DNA from: Bacillota bacterium
Lineage (GTDB): Bacteria > Bacillota > Clostridia > Peptostreptococcales > Anaerovoracaceae
Assembly (NCBI GenBank): GCA_017619985.1
Contig: JAFZRG010000118.1
Location: forward strand, 1 to 16,798
Length of the DNA: 16,798 nucleotides
Direction: 5' to 3'
Shown: positions 14,392-16,798 of the stretch, one piece after another
Layout: each line of letters begins with the position of its first letter
Numbering within the stretch: position 1 is the first letter of the stretch
Notes under the pieces: generated by a model
Databases searched by the model: none
What the model saw: the letters and a program-made list of their open reading frames with translations, nothing else
What the model was told of the DNA's origin: nothing
Translations under genes and position numbers: made by a program

Positions 14392-15585
14392 TTATTCCGC
14401 CGTCAGGTTGTCGAAATAGCCGGAGATCCAGATGATGGGCGTGCCCTTGTCGCCGGAGCCGCTCGTCAGGTCGCACAGCGACCCGATCAGGTCGGTCAGC
14501 CTGCGGGGGGTCGTGCCCTGCGAAGCCATGTTGCCGACCATGGATTCTGTCGGCTTATGTTTGATGGATTCCTTGATCGCGGCTTCGAGCTCTTCGCCCT
14601 TCAGATGCTTGAAGTCGTTGTCCGCGAGGTACTTCAGCTTCAGCTCGTTCGGCTGGCCTTCAAGCCCTGCCGTGTAAGCCGGAGAGACCACGGGGTCTGC
14701 CAGCTCCCAGATCTTGCCGACGGGGTCCTTGAACGCGCCGTCGCCGTAGACCATGGCCTCGACATGCTTGCCGCTCGCTTCGTACAGCGCTTTCGCGATG
14801 CCGTCCACGACGGGCTGGCAGTCGCGCGGGAACAGCTTGATGCGGTCCTCGGTGGACTTGTTGGAGCCGTACAGACCGTAATCTTCGTTGTAACCGCTTC
14901 CGTTGACCGGCGCGCTCAGCACGTCCGCCATGTCGTAGACGATCTCGCCGCCGGCGGCCTTGAGGATGCGCTTCGTCCTCTCGCGGGTGTGGATGTCGCA
15001 GGCCAGCACGTTCTTCGTGTAGTTCAGGATGGCGCGCGCATCGTTCGCGAAGATGATCTCGCACTCGGCGCCGACGCCTTCGATCAGCTCATGGTAATAC
15101 GTGACGTAGTCCATGCCGGTGAAGGGGTGCAGCTGATAGCCGAAATGCTTGCGGTAGGTCTCTTCGTCCAGAACGTCCTTGTACGGGTCAACGCCGGAAG
15201 CGTCGAGATCATCCTGCGAGAAGAAATGGTTGCCCACTTCGTCCGCGGGATAGGAGAACAGGATGTAGATCTTCTTCGCGCCTTTCGCGAAGCCTCTCAG
15301 CAGGATGGAGAAGCGGTTGCGGCTGTGGATGGGGAATACGATGCCGAATACGCCCGAGGGGAACTTCGCGCGGATGTCGTCCGCGATGTCGTCGACGGTG
15401 GCGTAATTCGCCTGCGCTCTCGCGACGACGGATTCCGTGACCGCCACGATGTCCTTATCGAGCAGATCCGCGCCGCCGTTCGATGCGGCCAGGACGCTGT
15501 CTGCGACGATCTTCACGATGTCGTCTCCTTCGCGGATGATGGGCGCTCTGACGCCTCTGGATACGGTTCCGATCAGTCTTTCCAT
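14392..15585 (-). CDS. CofE-like coenzyme F420-0:L-glutamate ligase family protein
   Basis: A 397-residue cytosolic protein that I recognise as the long clostridial form of the F420-0:gamma-glutamyl ligase family. The N-terminal family features are RGVRAPIIREGDDI, then a DIVAVTESVVARAQANY segment. IHSRNRFSILLRGFA and LFSYPADEVGN follow. The C-terminal part contains VYGDGAFKDP and a conserved-looking segment up to ISGYFDN. Archaeal CofE adds glutamates to F420-0 using GTP and divalent metal. That protein is about 250 residues, so this one is markedly longer, and no other F420 gene is visible, so its substrate is unknown. I chose the ATG at 15585 because AAGGAGG lies 8 nt upstream; an in-frame ATG at 15603 would include that site. 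It follows the M23 peptidase by 37 nt and precedes the anchored surface protein by 7 nt. Confidence 0.85.
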   Translation of the reverse strand: MERLIGTVSRGVRAPIIREGDDIVKIVADSVLAASNGGADLLDKDIVAVTESVVARAQANYATVDDIADDIRAKFPSGVFGIVFPIHSRNRFSILLRGFAKGAKKIYILFSYPADEVGNHFFSQDDLDASGVDPYKDVLDEETYRKHFGYQLHPFTGMDYVTYYHELIEGVGAECEIIFANDARAILNYTKNVLACDIHTRERTKRILKAAGGEIVYDMADVLSAPVNGSGYNEDYGLYGSNKSTEDRIKLFPRDCQPVVDGIAKALYEASGKHVEAMVYGDGAFKDPVGKIWELADPVVSPAYTAGLEGQPNELKLKYLADNDFKHLKGEELEAAIKESIKHKPTESMVGNMASQGTTPRRLTDLIGSLCDLTSGSGDKGTPIIWISGYFDNLTAE

Positions 15586-15622
15586 AACTCGTGCCTCCTT
15601 CATGACTTGCGGGTATGGTTTT

Positions 15623-16798
15623 CTACAGATAATTCAGCGGGTTGTACGGCGTGCCGTTGTAGCGGATCTCGAAGTGGCAGTGCGGACCGGTGGAATAACC
15701 GGTGCTGCCGACCAGCGCGATGTTCTGTCCCTGGTAGACGTTGTCGCCCACGCTGACGAGGATCTTGCTGCAGTGCGCGTAATAGGTCTCGTACAGACCG
15801 CCGTGGCTGATGATGACGAGATAGCCGTAGCTGCCCTTCCATCCGGCGAACGTAACGGTGCCGCCGTCGCTGGCGTAGATCTTCGTGCCGTAGGGGGCTG
15901 CCAGGTCGACGCCCGTGTGGAGCGTGCCCCAGCGCATGCCGAAGTACGACGAGATCGTGTAGTGGGTCAGCGGGTAGTGGAACGCGCCGGTGCCCTGGGT
16001 CGCCGGGATGGGCTTCGTGCCGCGGTACTGGACCTCCGCTACCGGTTCGGTGATGCGGGTGGTGGATACGACGGTCCGGGAGACTTCCTCGCCGTTGACT
16101 CTCTCCACCGTCGCAACGATGAGATCCGTGCCTTCCTGTCCGTGCGTCTTGATCTCCGTTTCGCCTTCGTACAGGGACGCGTTGTCGATGTACTGCACGT
16201 CGTACGCTACGGGAGCCGTATACGTCGCGGTCTCCGTGCTGCGGATCGTGATGCGCGGTTCATTCGTCGCGGAATCGTTGCCCTGCAGGTATTTCTTGGC
16301 GTCCGAACGGTTCCAGATGTCGCCCAGCACGCAGTAGCACGGGAGGATCTCGATCTTCTGGTCGTACGACACTTCGTTCACCTGGCCGCTGATCTCCGAC
16401 GTCGTGTATTCCGTCTGGATCTCCGTCAGGAGAGACTTCGCGACGCTTTCGCTCTCGAGGATGCACGTCTCCTGATCGTCCAGGCAGATGACGTACGCCT
16501 CGACCTGCAGATCCCTCATGTACGTGATCGTGTTGAGGATATCCTCATCGCTGTCCACATCCAGGTTGAAACCGACGACTTTGTTGAACTCCATATCGCG
16601 TTCGGCGTCCAGCGAAACGTTGGCGCCGGTCGCCTTCGACAGCTTGTCACCCAGAACGTCGATGGTCCTGTACACGTCATCCACGCTCCGGGCAGTGCCC
16701 AGCAGTTTGCCGTGGTAACTGTATTCGTATGCCGTGGACGATTTGATCAGCACGAACGAAGCCGCGCCGATCACGACCAGCATGGTGAAAGCGGTCAC
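15623..16798 (-). CDS. M23 (LytM-type) peptidoglycan endopeptidase with G5 domain, 5' end outside window
   Basis: A cell-wall hydrolase, probably cleaving peptide bridges in peptidoglycan. The 391 visible residues start at the window edge in frame (GTG), within a membrane segment (FTMLVVIGAASFVLI), so the true start is most likely outside. A roughly 180-residue extracellular region of unknown fold is followed by a G5 domain near residues 210-262 (EIKTHGQEGTD to EVQYRGTK). The M23 domain occupies about residues 275-391. The Zn-ligand set is complete: HTGVDLAAP (His294, Asp298) and GPHCHFE (second His of HxH at 375). YAHCS supplies the catalytic His342. The HxH is intact, so the enzyme is predicted active. 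G5 domains bind N-acetylglucosamine-containing polymers. The gene is followed by the CofE-like gene after 37 nt without a terminator, so they likely share a transcript. Confidence 0.95.
   Translation of the reverse strand: MTAFTMLVVIGAASFVLIKSSTAYEYSYHGKLLGTARSVDDVYRTIDVLGDKLSKATGANVSLDAERDMEFNKVVGFNLDVDSDEDILNTITYMRDLQVEAYVICLDDQETCILESESVAKSLLTEIQTEYTTSEISGQVNEVSYDQKIEILPCYCVLGDIWNRSDAKKYLQGNDSATNEPRITIRSTETATYTAPVAYDVQYIDNASLYEGETEIKTHGQEGTDLIVATVERVNGEEVSRTVVSTTRITEPVAEVQYRGTKPIPATQGTGAFHYPLTHYTISSYFGMRWGTLHTGVDLAAPYGTKIYASDGGTVTFAGWKGSYGYLVIISHGGLYETYYAHCSKILVSVGDNVYQGQNIALVGSTGYSTGPHCHFEIRYNGTPYNPLNYL

Noticed and set aside
1..16798. Mobile element, phage, CRISPR or defence system
   Set aside because: No transposase, integrase, direct-repeat array, tRNA-associated junction or known defence protein was found; the only repeats are the shared SLH tails and the short inverted repeat near cobS.

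Overview
The window is about 16.8 kb of GC-rich bacterial chromosome with tightly packed genes. The organism is most likely an anaerobic Gram-positive of the class Clostridia, possibly gut-associated. This rests on S-layer homology (SLH) surface proteins, a BspA-like leucine-rich-repeat protein, lipoproteins with clostridial-style lipoboxes, a YerB-type DUF3048 lipoprotein, a G5/M23 cell-wall peptidase, and strong AGGAGG-like ribosome binding sites. Genus cannot be named from sequence alone. No rRNA, tRNA, CRISPR array, transposase, integrase or phage gene was seen.

Left part (1-6044): alanine racemase (alr, minus strand) lies between a terminator hairpin (7-37) and a well-formed promoter (1221-1249). 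Divergent from it is an uncharacterised multi-pass membrane protein with a Cys-rich tail (1249-2073). That gene converges, through a bidirectional terminator, on an exported WG-repeat/SLH protein (2140-3903). A divergent intergenic region of 112 bp (3904-4015) separates this from an exported BspA-like LRR/SLH protein (4016-5989). These two divergent surface proteins carry near-identical C-terminal SLH modules with different N-terminal bodies. The pair ends at a second bidirectional terminator (6011-6044).

Right part (6055-16798): ten genes all run on the minus strand with tiny gaps or overlaps, and look like one or a few long transcripts. In transcription order they are: M23 peptidase with G5 domain (5' end outside the window), a CofE-like F420-0:glutamate ligase homologue, an exported single-anchor surface protein, glycerate kinase, an AEC-family transporter (8-bp overlap with glycerate kinase), cobT, cobU (4-bp overlap with cobT), a lipoprotein serpin, cobS, and a DUF3048 lipoprotein. 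CobT, CobU and CobS together assemble the nucleotide loop of cobalamin.

The most interesting points are as follows. A predicted inhibitory serpin with an Ala-Ala scissile bond sits inside the cobalamin nucleotide-loop genes. cobS has a -10 hexamer placed as if for a leaderless transcript, enclosed in a perfect 11-bp inverted repeat. The two divergent surface proteins share SLH tails, and one shows an internal codon-use change that suggests module shuffling. A CofE-like ligase occurs with no other F420 gene in view. No stretch longer than about 115 bp lacks a gene.
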